DNA from: Mesostigma viride
Lineage: Eukaryota > Streptophyta > Mesostigmatophyceae > Mesostigmatales > Mesostigmataceae
DNA: 64,000 bases
Reading direction: 5' to 3'
NCBI GenBank assembly: GCA_009746045.1
Contig: RPFO01000106.1
Span: 1,034,869 to 1,098,868, forward strand
The position numbers and the translations under genes are program-made. Positions 46,501 through 57,619 of the stretch are shown piece after piece; position 1 is the stretch's first letter, and the number at the start of each line of letters is the position of its first letter. The notes beneath the pieces were generated by a model that saw nothing but the letters and a program-made list of their open reading frames with translations, did not search any database and had not been told where the DNA came from.

Positions 46501-47578
46501 GCGGAGCCTCTATGGGCTCAAACAGGCGCCCCGGAACTGGCACCACACGCTCCGGGACTACCTCATCCATGAGACTGGCGCTGTCCAGAGCACCACGGAC
46601 ACGTGTCTGTTCCTGTATGTTGGTGGTTTTGCCTTCGTCCATGTCGACGATCTCCTGGTCTCCCACTCCTCGGCGGAGTGGCTATCGCAGTGGACCCAAC
46701 GGGTGTCCCAGCGCTTCCAGATCACCGAGACGGATGCCCCCTCCCTCTTTCTGGGGGTCTCCCTGGTCCTCGACCCGCCGGCGCGCACAGTTTTTCTGCA
46801 CCAAGGCCCGTATCTGGAGGCCCTCGCTGAGCGCTTTGGGGTCTCCCCACGGGCGGTGAAGACGCCCGTCGTCCCCAACACCCCCCGTGGTGAGGGGGGG
46901 CTTCTCAACGCGGACGACACTCGCGTCTACCAAGCGATCACCGGGGCACTCCTGTATGCGATGGGATGCACTCGGCCTGACCTGGCATTCGCAGTCAACC
47001 TGCTGACTCAGAATATGAAAAACCCTACTGTAAGCGACCTTGGGCTGGCACGCCGGGTGCTTCAGTACGCGGTACACACCAAGGACCTGGGTCTGTCCTA
47101 CTCGGGGCAGGGGGGGCTGGTGGCCTACTCGGATGCCGACTGGGCAAACGATCCTGTGGACCGCAAGTCAATCACTGGCAACGTGGTCATGTACCGCGGT
47201 GCTGCGGTGGAGTGGACCAGTCGCAAGCAGCCCACTCCAGCCCTGTCCACCTGTGAGGCCGAGTACATGGCCCTGTGCGGTGTCACGCAGCAGGTGGTCC
47301 CCCTTCTCACCATCACCAAGGAGTTGGGTGACCCGGCCTCAGGGCCAATTCAGGTGTTTTGCGACAACACTGGTGCTGTGGCTCTGTCACGAGACCCTGT
47401 TCACCCTCGGCGTACCAAGCACATCGACGTCAAGTACCACTACATTCGCGCGAAGGTCGCGGATGGCACCGTTCAGGTGTCTCACCTTCCTGGGGCAGCG
47501 ATGATCGCCGACATGCTCACCAAGGCACTACCTGAGCCACGTTTTGTGGAGCTCAGACACAAGTTGTTGGGTATTTGA
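42755..47578 (+). CDS. Copia Gag-Pol polyprotein, 1607 aa, intact
   Basis: Domains in order: the gag core (about 1-195) with LYAKLQAAGITFPVAAFIAS; a Gly-Asn dipeptide region (about 220-290); a zinc knuckle CSVCAKPGHDAATC (about 308); protease VVDTGATYHMTP (about 445); integrase with HLRLGHAGADRI plus CPSC, D in HCDLLGPM, D in LRSDQDAVF and E in SPYTPEQNGVAERF (about 570-730); RT with LDVRTAFLYAEL, YGLKQAPRNW and catalytic VHVDDLL (about 1140-1320); and RNase H with YSDADWAND, STCEAEYMAL, CDNTGAV and the ADMLTKALPEPRF end. All catalytic acids are present and the frame has no stop over 4.8 kb. The element is probably able to transpose if the gag N-terminus is joined. Confidence 0.95.
43425..43610 (+). 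repeat. AACGGC-type hexanucleotide repeat in gag
   Basis: A tandem AACGGC/AACGGA repeat encodes an Asn-Gly run with Ser-Ser, His and Ala variants, before the zinc knuckle. It is in frame and probably forms a flexible RNA-binding linker. Confidence 0.9.
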
Positions 47579-47718
47579 GTTACTGGCAATTAGTGATGAG
47601 ACAACATAAGGACACACTTGCTAGCCTGTGACACTGGTCCCATACTACAGTTCTTTTAGTGAACATTTGTTCTGGCTTGCTTGAGTTTGTTTTCCGGCCT
47701 GTGTGCCGAGTAAGGGGG

Positions 47719-48158
47719 GTGTCAGAAGTATCGACACACCTGCCTGAAACTAGTACTTATAGTTTAGTGCTAGCTCTGGACTACATGAACGGGCATGTGC
47801 CGCATGTCAGTTTAAGTTCTGTTCCATAAGTGACCCAGTCATTCTGTGACTGACCTTGAACTTTGGTTGTGAATGGTTGGCTTGAGATCACGTTATGATT
47901 GTAACTGCCACACAGTCAGAAAAGAACCGGTTTGGTGTGGCCACGTTCATGTAGGTAGATCATAACTGCTACCCAGTAGCTGAGCCTGGAATTGTTTAAA
48001 AGGCGAAGCTACGCACCTTGTTTGCCCTCTTAGTACCTCACACCTCACACACTCCTGTGGTGGAACTAGCAGCCGGCCAGCTGCCGACTGAGACTTATTT
48101 TTATCTGAGTGAAATAAAGTAAAACTTTGTGGCAAACATTGTTTTCTCACTCCTAACA
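47719..48158 (+). repeat. 3' LTR of the canonical copia element
   Basis: 440 bp, the partner of 41774-42205. It is immediately followed by the ATATG duplication. Minus-strand frames crossing it into the next element are shadows. Confidence 0.95.
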
Positions 48159-48169
48159 ATATGCATTCA

Positions 48170-49894
48170 TTAACCCTTAAACTGTACTGAGTCCGTTTTC
48201 GTGGCGCCAGTTGAACTCGCGCCACTCTAACGGACTGAGTTTGTGGCAGAACCAGGCGCCGCGCCAATAATAATTTAACGGTCAAACCTGGGGGGATCGA
48301 AAGATCTAGACGCAAGCTACGCCTGGCACTATTCAGACCGTACTTTGGACAATTGGCCAGGGAGATATGCTTGAGCAAAGTTAGGGGGGTACCATGGTCT
48401 AACGGGACCGACGTGCATGAAAAATATTGACGCGCACGGCTATGGCGGTGCACACAACTGACTGGTACGAGAGAATGGCTTGACATAACGGACTCAAATT
48501 TTGTAGGCATGATTTTTAGGTCATAAAAACGTTATACCCCTAGCCATGGAACGTTTGAAGATGCGTAGATGGGTCTCGGGGTGCTGGTAGGCGCAGCAAA
48601 TCATGTTAGCGGCCAGGCGGTGACAGTGCGAGTGCTGCATGTTGCTAGGCGGAAATTTTCGAGATATTTGCGCATGGATAAACGTTTGACGTTGTTACCA
48701 ACCAGATTTGCTGGAACTGGCAGCCAGGAAAGGCTCGAGGCTACGTCCATGAATCGGGCGTGCTGGCTCCCGCAGGAAAGGTAATCTGCTGTTCCGACCT
48801 GGTACGTTCTAGCCTCCTACCGTGTTCCGTTAACCGTATCTGGTTGTATTATCGTTTATAACTAATATCAGGGTTATAACCGAGGGCTTGTGATCGTCAT
48901 TTTGTTGTTTTGCTGCCTGTAAGCATCGGCTTGTCATGGTTGTGGAATACCATCAGGTCAAGCAGATTGTAGACCATGTTTGGTCGCTGTTAGCTGAGGC
49001 TGCAACGGAAATAGCGTGATAACGGTTGGTATTGGTTAGTAGTATGGTAACGTTGATTACCCAATGCTTTTCCTGGCTAAAACAGCCCGAGACAAGTTCT
49101 TTTCTGACCAGTTTCAGGCATGGCTTCTTGTTTTGCTGGCCAACGCCCACCTTCTTATATTGCAGTCCATTGCATGTGACAAACATGGAGATACCCAATA
49201 CCTGTTTGCATGGAAGCATTACCAACTTGTTCCTTTTGTTTTCTTCATTGTTGCAAAGAACGTGGAGGTGTTTTGTCATTCATTTGGTGCGTTAGTGATG
49301 TAGCTCCTTGCCAGCCCTTTGACGCGTGCTTGAGGCCTTGATATGAGCCTTTCACCTATTGTTTAGCATGGTCTTGTGTCTTATATGCTGGGCATGATGT
49401 TTGCATTGCTTTTGTTGCCATCTAGTTGTTGTTTTGTGCCACTTTGGGATAGTAAACCTATGCGGTAGTGCTAGCAACCGTCCCAAAATAACTTGCACCG
49501 TTATAACGGCCTGAGCTATTTTGGGCTGTTTGCTAGCTAGCCTGTGCAGTTCTGTGGCATTTCATGTTTTGAATGCATTGATGGCATGCCTATGATTATG
49601 ATAAACTGCCTTTAAAAGGCCAGGGCCAACTGATTTGTGTAAATGGTCGATAATGCATTATATATGTCTCCAACCCCACGTGCACTGTACCCCCCTGGGG
49701 GGGGCGCTATTTATAGCTCATGTGGGGCATGCATATATGACCAACCACATGTCCCCAGTGTTATTTGATATATAAGCATGCTTCCTTCCAAGGGTGGGCC
49801 AGAAAATATTATTTGGCTAGATACTCTCGTACTTACAAAGATACCCCAACTCAGTCCGTTACGGTGGTTCCAGTTCAGACAGTTGAAGGGTTAA
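48170..49894. mobile_element. TTAA-flanked DNA element, copy 2 (about 1.7 kb, inverted relative to copy 1)
   Basis: TTAA duplications lie at 48170-48173 and 49891-49894, and the ends are CCCTTAAACTGT and the complement of CCCTTCAACTGT. It aligns with copy 1 in reverse over most of its length. Its right end falls within the TTAA-repeat tail of ORF1-only copy D, so it inserted there after copy D. It lies only 7 bp from the copia duplication. No transposase was found. A short plus-strand frame (49064-49303), hydrophobic and of unknown identity, is also present in copy 1. Confidence 0.8.
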
Positions 49895-49978
49895 TTAATT
49901 AATTAGAAACACAACTCCGTTGGGAGTATATGTAGCACATAGCCCGGCCTGAGAAGGGGCATATAATATATGGCTTGT

Positions 49979-50196
49979 CGGTGGCGCTGACTCGGGCCAT
50001 GGCTGACATCATGCTCCGCCGTACGCGGGCTGATTTTGCGGTGCAGCAGGGCTATTAGGTTCCTCCCGTTAGGCGTTTCCATTGGTCTTATCGTAGTATA
50101 GAGCTTAATTGACATGGCTCTGTATATAGGTTTATAGCTGGGCGTTTGCTTTGGTTTGAGTGCTTTCACTCTGCTGTAAGTAATAATACTTTTAAT
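49979..50196 (+). mobile_element. 218-bp SINE-like insertion
   Basis: It is flanked by the 13-bp duplication ATATATGGCTTGT (49966-49978 and 50197-50209), which lies in the 3' UTR of copy D. It has no ORF. Its A/T-rich right end (GTAATAATACTTTTAAT) suggests a retroposed RNA in plus orientation. The family is unknown. Confidence 0.7.
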
Positions 50197-51156
50197 ATAT
50201 ATGGCTTGTAATACACTCTTAGCTACTTCCGGCTGCAGGTGGGGCCGGGGAATTAATGTAAACTGCCACCTATACTCTGGGTGCACAAAGTGCACCTGCC
50301 CACCGCTGTATTCACTGGGCACCTAGCCTAGCTACCGGGCACCGACAGAGGGGGGAAGATCAGCATGGCTATACAGAACTGGCGGAAGCTAGGGCATGCA
50401 TGCATGGCGCCGGCCTCAGCAGAGAGTAGCTCTCTGCGTGGGCACAGCATATAAACAAAATAAATAAAGCTTGACATCATCTGGTGTGTGGCGCATCATG
50501 GGCACACATGGACATGACTAAGTAATGTTCATGAGTCAGCTGGTATAGCGCCTGTAGTAGGGATGTGCATGTACAACAAGGCCACGGTCTAACTATGCTA
50601 CACTACTAGTACTGCTGTATTCCCCTAAGCTGGGGCGTCTGGGGTCACTGGGGCCGCGGTCGTCGAGCTAGGGGGTCGCGTGCCATGCAGGGCTTGTGGC
50701 CGACGTAGATGCATGGCCGCCCCCTAGCTTCCAGTACACCGGCTGCCCCGCCGGCCTTGCATGGTCTGCCGGAGCTGGAGCCGGTAGGTCGATCGGCCAT
50801 AGCTCCCGTCGCCGGTGTTGCTGCGCCAGGGTCAAGTCATTGTCCAGGGTGAAGGGAGTCATTCTCGAGCCGCTTGCGGCGTCTGAGAAAAGAAATCTTG
50901 TCCGCCGGGTTCTTAAAGGTGCATGAGAAGAAGCGGGGGCGCCCGCCAGCCTCACCCCGCGCGCCGGGAAGACGGTGGCCGGTGGGCGACCAGCTCAATC
51001 TCACCACTGAGTAAGGCCCATGCAACCAAGGATTTCTCTCTCAAACGCACGTGCAAGCTTCTCGGAATTCTCACCTTCCACCAGGGCGAGGTTCTTGACG
51101 AATATGACGTTGAGGATGTCCGCCCAGGTCCGGATGGGAGGAGCATCACCAGCCAG

Positions 51157-51456
51157 CTCCTGTTTTCTCCCCACGGGCCCCGCGGCCCGTTGCTAGCCAG
51201 GGTAGAAGTCCGCAGGTGGAGGTTAATATTGGTCCTGAGGATAGCCGCTACACTACCGCCTCGTCTGCCATTACAGTCGGTAGAGGACAGCTCGGATGAG
51301 GATTACATCCCCATCTAGTGTTGCAGTTGGGGGATGATGCAGACGATATTTGTTTAAACTTTTGAGTTATTATGTTTCGAATGAGATTAGCATAGTACTC
51401 CGTGGCATGCCTTTCCGCATGATCGACACGCAAGTACTTACTTACTTACTTACTTA
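51157..51456 (+). mobile_element. 5'-truncated LINE with TTAC tail
   Basis: It is flanked by an 8-9 bp duplication ACCAGCCAG (ending 51156 and 51464) within ORF1 of copy D. The first part has an open frame ending VEDSSDEDYIPI and a stop at 51318, perhaps the acidic end of LINE ORF2. A short 3' UTR and about five TTAC units follow. The end matches 4007-4118. Confidence 0.7.
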
Positions 51457-52410
51457 CCAGCCAGGCCAGCTAGCTGGCTTGGCGGCAATGTCCTTCACCA
51501 CCTGGGCGGTGATGCCTGTGGTGTTTTGCAGGCATCCGATGCATGGCGATGGCGAATTGTCCTCAGTGGAGGCGCTCGTCGATGTCGCGGAGCTGGATGG
51601 TGATGGAGTCGGTGGAGTCGGAGAAGGGGGGGGGGGGAAGGCGGGGAGGGTGGCGGTGGCGGTGGGGATGGCGGGGAGCTCACTCAGCCAGCGTGCGCAG
51701 GCCCACAGCTGCCACATCTGCAGCTAGGGCGTCACGTGCTGTGAGATATGGCTTCTTGGAGGTGGAGGAGGAAGGTGCATGGATTCGGTCAAGGGGGCGG
51801 TGGGTTTCCAGAGGTCCACGGCACAGCGCTGAAGGATGGAAAAGAGGGCGGCGAGCTGAAGGCGCGGTCGGGACCAGCCCTAGACAGGTCAGGCCCACGG
51901 TGAGAAAACTGGCTGTCAGACTGGCCGCGGAGGCAATGATGGCTTTGGAGGCGCTGACACAGGTCAAGAAGGGAGGCGTACGACCCATAAAACACGAGCT
52001 CCAGTATCCTGATGGGTGGCATGTCGAAATAGCCAGTTCTGTGGACCTCGAAGGTGGAAAACGACCTGGCAACGTCAAAGTCGTGCTCAGACCAGCTATA
52101 GGCTCGGCTGGGCGGCTGCGATGGGCTCAGGCGATGCAGAAGGGAGGCATTAAGCCCGGGAGGGCTAATTCGAGGCGACCACCAGTGCGCGACTAGTGTC
52201 ACCGCTGCCTGCCGGACCTGAGGGCGAAGAGTGCAGCCGGAGCTGCATCGACGTATTTTCAGGGCTTAGCGCAGCCGCCAGGCTGCGTTGCGTAGAGGAG
52301 CGTTTGCTCGTCATATGTTGCGTAACAGCTTCGGAAAATTATATCACCGTGTGCGTCTTAGAAAGGCGTTCGAAGCGATTGTGATATTCACAGCCGAATT
52401 TGGTGCCCAA

Positions 52411-52559
52411 TTAATTAATTAATAGACACGTGACTGCGTCACGTGAGCATAAGTCCTCAGTGGGAGGGGAACATGGGATGGAATGGATGGTATAAGCTAT
52501 CTAGGTCCTAGTTACAGGGGTGTGGGCACCGCGGCCCGAATCGCTATGAATGCCATACT
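52411..52559 (-). mobile_element. 5'-truncated TTAA-tailed element
   Basis: It is flanked by the 7-bp duplication TGCCCAA (52404-52410 and 52560-52566) in the 5' UTR of copy D. In minus orientation it ends with the palindrome CACGTGAC-GCA-GTCACGTG and a TTAA tail, the same 3' end as the element finishing at 37600. Confidence 0.7.
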
Positions 52560-53002
52560 TGCCCAAACGTGTAAGTTATGAGCTCCGCCGTCAGCCATGG
52601 CTATCTTGTGGCTTGCATGATCTCCCATGGCTACATGATCTCCGCTATGCATGCTTCTGTCGAAGCTTTACGTACTGCGCCCGCAGTACGTAACTGCTAC
52701 TAGCTAGACTCTCCCAGTGAGCAGTTTAATTGAACCCGTGGCCTGCCTTTCAAGGCAATCATCGAGAAGGGCCCTTCGATCTTATCCGGGGGGGGGGTTA
52801 TATGCCCCCTTCTTGCTGTGCATCAAACAGGGATCGATCGATGAAGTTACCTACCTACTCAGAAGTCGGTACCCCGTGGTCAACTCAGTCTCCCAATGGA
52901 GGCGCCTTGAAATGGATGGATGAATGAATGATGATTGTCAATACTTACCGACCCCTTATTTTTTTGTTACATTTGAATGTCCCATTTGGATTATTAGGGT
53001 CC

Positions 53003-53458
53003 GAATACAGCAGTAGTAGTGTAGAATAGTCAGGCCTAGCAGTGGCCTTGTACATGTATGCCTACGTACTACAGGCACTATACCAGCTGATGCCTTAGCA
53101 TTCTTTAGTCATGTACATGTGTGCCTATGATGTGCCACACTCCAGATGATGCCTAGCTTTATTGAATTATGCTGTGCCCATGCAGGGAGTTACTCCCTGC
53201 TGAGAAGCCATGCCCTAGCTAGCCTTTGTATAGCCATGCTGATCTTCCCCCCTATGCCAGCACCTTTCGTTACGTGAGCTAGGATAGCGATAGTGGTGTG
53301 CAGGTGCACTTTGTGCACCCAGAGCAGGTGTAGTTTACACCCTACCCTTGCAGGAAGTAGCCCAGAGTGTATTATAAGCCATATACCCCTTCTCGGGGAT
53401 ATGTGCTACATATACTCCCAACGGAGTTATGTTACAATTCAATTCAATTCAATTCATT
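53003..53458 (+). mobile_element. ORF1-only retrotransposon, copy E (3' end only)
   Basis: It begins within the last four codons of ORF1 (GGA ATA CAG CAG-like, then TAG) and continues through the whole 3' UTR and the hairpin ACTCC-CAAC-GGAGT to an AATTC tail (53434-53458). It lies in plus orientation, opposite to copies A-D. 5' truncation of this kind is typical of target-primed reverse transcription. Confidence 0.75.
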
Positions 53459-54140
53459 CGGATGCAACTTGCCATTTATTTATAGGGCGTCCCCAACATC
53501 TACTGCTCCAATTTTGGTACTTTTGAAATTCCATGCCTGGAGCGCAAAGTTTGCAATATATGTGCCGTTTGTAGCTCTAGCTCTATAATAACCTGACCAA
53601 CCCCGCATTCCTCAAAGTACTTAGCACTTGTTGCCTATTCTCATTATGCGAATCACATGATTAGGATGTGCTTCATGATTGCTATTGCTCGAGATTCAAT
53701 TAAGAATGATTGACATCAATAAATGATGAACCAAATAAACCAAATTAGGCCACTTGACAAGTTCATGATCCATTTAAATTGTACAATTAAGCGATTAATT
53801 AATTCATAAATCATACATTACATGGGATACCCCCGTCGACGAGCTAGTGGTACGTACAATGAAACATTTGAGTTTGTAACATGTCTCCATGGATATATAC
53901 ATGTATGCTGGACCTCGCGCATCTCAGCCCTCTAAGAAATGTTATTTGAACTCAGGTCTAGATCTAAATATATACATGATCTGGATAATATTATACACTT
54001 CCTTAAAAGAGCATGAATCGAGCTTTACAATTCAGGACAAGGAACTCGTTTGCAAATCACGGCTGAAAGGCAAGTGCTCACAACGAAGCACGTGCTCTCA
54101 AGGCTGTCCACCTCGTCCAACCAAGCCCGGGCGAGCTGGC
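53459..54140. other. Unassigned AT-rich intergenic sequence
   Basis: No ORF or repeat stands out. It includes the region just downstream of the transposase-like gene on the minus strand. Confidence 0.5.
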
Positions 54141-57100
54141 CTACTCAACAGGTCTCTTCTTGGCCAAGTTCGTGAGCCGTTTCTCGACGTCTGTCGGAAT
54201 GGTCAAGATGGCCTGGCGATTGTTAGCTGGGTTGACAACAATGGTGTGTTCGAACCCCGCGTCCATGCACAGGTAGCAATTGACCAAGTTTGGCTGTTCA
54301 GCTTGCGCATCGGCGTCCATTTTGAACATCGTCGCCATACCCGGAAATCTGTCCCAGTAGCGCACCCCCACCACCCATTGTCCCTTACGGAACAACTCCC
54401 TATCGACCTTGCCGTTTCTGTCGGCCACTCGCCTCACGAAAGTAGCGGCCACCTGATAAGGCTCCTGCAAGACTTCCGCTAGCCAATATGGATGATCTGG
54501 ATCGTGGGACTCATCACCAGAGTAGGACTCGACGGCAAAAATGTCTCGCAGCTTCAGTCTCCTTCCCATCATCGTCCTCTCTGCCTGTAGTCTGTTCAGT
54601 CGCGTCCCTGCGTGCCCCCCTTGTCCGTTTGGGTTCCTTTGCACTGGCTCCCCCAGTTTGTGGAGCTTCATCCGAGCACCTCCCACATTCCAGCCGTCCA
54701 TGTCGGTCCACTCCTTTCGACAATCCCACCACCTTTCCTCGGCGCACGCACCGCCACAATAGCAGGAATACTGGCGCAGCATTAAGCGCGTCACATTCGA
54801 CTTGTCCATGCGCCACCAGTGCGCCTTCTTCACTCCTTTGATTTCGCCGCGCCCTGGGCTGTAAGGAAGCACCTGCGCGTCGAAGACAAGATTTGCACAA
54901 GGGAAAGTTGAAGTTACGAGACCATCGAGCTAGTTGTGTTTTATTAAGCACTCCTGATCGCCAGGACTCCAAGAACGCCCTAGAAACGACGGCCGGCGTA
55001 ACTATTCCCTGAACGAGGACTGTACACTTAATTACCTCGGGGAACTCGAAGAAGTTACGCCTGGTCGTTGTGGTCCCGCCCACCGCCCCCGACGCCAGAT
55101 TCTCCACCAACTGGGCGGCCGTCTGTTTGTCCTGGTTCTCTTCCCTGATGTGCCACCTCCTCAACATGCACTTCACAGTCCCACCAGCTCCATCCACCTC
55201 CCCCTTTCCGTGCTGCTCCCCAAAGTAATTCCACTCAAATGACTCCAGGTGCGGATCCTCCGTCAGCAGCCGGGCCACTTCCGCGATCACATTCCTTGAC
55301 TTGAACTGCATGGAGCAATTGTCCGACCACCCAATGAAGCGCTTCACCTCTACCCCTTCTGACCGTAGTGTCGCCAGGATTTTGAGGATAGCAAAACGGA
55401 GGGCCCGCCCGTCCCTTTTCATTCCGCCCTGTCCGATGAAGTGAAACTCCCTTCTCACGACCTTTCCCGACGCTGGATCCAAGTAGCGCACGATCCAGGG
55501 CATAAGGACGAATGTGACTGGATGCCAATACTGTGCTTGGAGATTGTGATAGGTGTAAGACTGGTAGTTCTCGGCGTAATCTGTGTGGCATACAAGGTCC
55601 CCCACCCGCATCCTTGAGAGACATTCCTTGGAGGCGTCCGCTTGCCACCACGCGTTGAAGCAATGCTGGATGAAGTCCGGCCACTTGTCCACAATTGCCT
55701 CCTTTAGCTCCGTTGGTGTGGACTTGACGTCGACTTGCGTCAATCGCTGCCCACCAGCCTTTGCGATCTCGTCACAGTCGTCCTGCATATGCGCAGTGTG
55801 CACATACAGAAAAGACATCAACTTCGACCCACCAATGACCTGTAGAAAGAAAAAAGACAGGACCTCAGGAAAAATTGAAAAAGAAACGCCTTGGGGCGCA
55901 ACCACTCCACTAAAAATTACCTCTGGCCCAAGAACTTCAGGAAACATTGCAAAAGAAACGCCTTGGGGCGCAACCACTCCACTAAAAATTACCTCTGGCC
56001 CAAGAACCGCACCCGGCGGCACATCCTGCATCTCGTATCTGGTCCATGAAATCAGGTGGTTGGAAGCCTCCTCCCGTTCGCATAACATGAAGTTCCGAAT
56101 TCCACACTTGGGAGCCAGGCAAGTGCCCAACACACAAGCCTTACGCCGGATCGAGCAAACCCCCAACTCCTCGCCCAGGTCATGATCGGGCACCCCTTCC
56201 TCGTCGTCCAGCACCCTCCCATGCATGGGCAGATCCTCAAGTTCGCCCTGAAAAGGCTGAACCTGCGGCCGCGACGACCCCACAGACGACCTCGAACCTC
56301 CCCCCTCCCTCATCCCCTCCACCTCACAAGTAAACTTGTTCACCCACTCTGTCGTGTGAGTGGCTTTGAAAATGGAACATGTGGGCACGGACGACCCCAC
56401 GTCGAGCTGGCTACCATGATCGCACGCGTGGCATTCAGGTCCGCACTCGCATCTGGCATGAAAAGTTGCACGAAATTTGGCCAACCCCCCAACCATGGAC
56501 TGCATGGTAGTGTGGTGCTGGCATGCGCACAAGTTCCGCATTTTCCACCGCCCCTTGACGCATGCGGGCATATGCTTGCAAAAAGTAGTGTATCCCACAT
56601 GAACTGTGCTCTTCTGATTCGTGCGTAGCATTGACATCCCTGCCTCCGTCTCCAAAATCACCTGATTTCCCCCCCTCACACCCTCCTCTCCCTCCCCCCC
56701 CCCCCTCCCTACTGTCCATCCGCCGCGGTGGCTTCAACTCCGGATGGCGGGAAATGAACACTTCGTAAATCTTCGACTTGGAGACAGTATAGTAGCGCGC
56801 ACCCTCCGAAAACGCTAGTGTATGTTTGTAATCCTTTCTGGTCCATTCACAATGAACATCCTTCATGTTCGGAGACGCCCGCGTCAAGTTATCATCCCTC
56901 CAGCACGCTTGTATCAGGGCAATGACTTCCGTCGGAAGCTCGTCTTTCCTCCTCCTCCTCTCTGGCGCACTCATCAAAAGGTCGTCCTCCCCTTCTTCCA
57001 TTCCATCCCTGTGACCCCGAACAGTTGCGACAAAGCGCCTGTCAATCCCGAACGCGCGCTCCACAATCCTGTCCGGGACGCCCTCCATTGCCTTCGTAAC

Positions 57101-57490
57101 AAGTCCACACAAGGCCCACCTAAGCCCACGATCCTTCTCAGATGTTCCCAAGTCGCCAAAAGCCTTCTTGATGTTATCCCGAAGAGATTCCGCCCAATTT
57201 TCAGGAAGCCCGCCGTCACAGTTCTTCCTCTTCTTAATGCCGTTGCTCTCCGCCACCATGGCATTTAGTCTTGAAGCTGCGCAAGACAGAACCTCCGCGC
57301 TCATCTCTGGCGTCCTGTGGTTGTTTGCTTTCACGCGTTCCGCCATGATAGGAAAGATGTCATTGGCAATTTTGTACCCCTTGTTCTCGATGTACTTGTC
57401 GCTCCAGAGACCGCGAAGTGCAGGCTCCCGGTCGTCATTGGACAAGGGACGCGAACCGTCGGAAACGGCCCCCCGCCCCGATCGCGCCAT
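54141..57490 (-). CDS. Transposase-like protein (putative DDE/D, RNase H fold), spliced
   Basis: Coding runs from ATG 57490-57488 (MARSGRG) to about 56715, then about 56670-55993, 55839-55036 and 54872-54141; the last three pieces join in phase 0. The first junction near 56700 lies in a 13-G run and is unresolved. The core has D in VCHTDYAENY, D in IGWSDNCSMQFKSR and an acidic position in NYFGEQHGKGEVDGAGGTVK. This last motif resembles the SHGKGPCDGIGGTVK block of a widespread animal and protist transposon-derived family. The C-terminal piece has a Cys pair in LRQYSCYCGGACAEERWW, as in that family. Cys/His-rich sequence (CACQHH, CECGPECHACDH) precedes the core. The frames have no stop over 3.3 kb. 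It may be an active element or a domesticated gene. Confidence 0.6.
55846..55993 (-). repeat. 72-bp tandem duplication carrying the intron donor
   Basis: Two 72-bp copies each hold GGGCCAGAG followed by GTAATTTTTAG, so the intron ending at TTTCTACAG (55840) has two donors, at 55992 and 55920. Both are in phase 0, and the 24 codons between them are open. Confidence 0.85.
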
Positions 57491-57619
57491 CAGACTTTGG
57501 TCAGACGGCAGCTGATTTTTTTCGCCTCTTAATCCCGCGGCACCGAAAGCCCTGAGGATGAGTAATGATAAATAATCACCATTAAAGACACGACGAAAAC
57601 GATGGGCATCAAACAAGAA

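Larger units (their letters stand above)
41769..48163 (+). mobile_element. Full-length Ty1/copia retrotransposon, canonical
   Basis: LTRs at 41774-42205 (432 bp) and 47719-48158 (440 bp) start TGTCAGAAG and end CTAACA, flanked by the 5-bp duplication ATATG (41769-41773 and 48159-48163). The two LTRs differ mainly by two 4-bp indels. The primer-binding site TGGCATCGGAGTG follows the 5' LTR directly and resembles the initiator-Met tRNA complement common in copia elements. A polypurine tract AAGGGGGG precedes the 3' LTR. The internal region codes for one Gag-Pol polyprotein in the order gag-PR-INT-RT-RH. Confidence 0.95.
49895..52625 (-). mobile_element. ORF1-only retrotransposon, copy D (decayed, three nested insertions)
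   Basis: In minus orientation: 5' UTR (about 52625-52312), a degenerate ORF1 (52310-50640), a 3' UTR, the hairpin ACTCC-CAAC-GGAGT and a TTAA-type tail (49891-49905). Recognisable ORF1 pieces include FKNPADKISFLRRRKRL near 50880-50930. Insertions with their own target duplications interrupt it at 49979-50196, 51157-51456 and 52411-52559. As in copies B and C, nothing resembling ORF2 is present. Confidence 0.75.

Noticed and set aside
47947-48510. 187-codon minus-strand ORF, also seen as 40944-41330
   Set aside because: It runs across an LTR, a target duplication and the end of a TTAA element. Similarity between the two copies reflects the repeated DNA.
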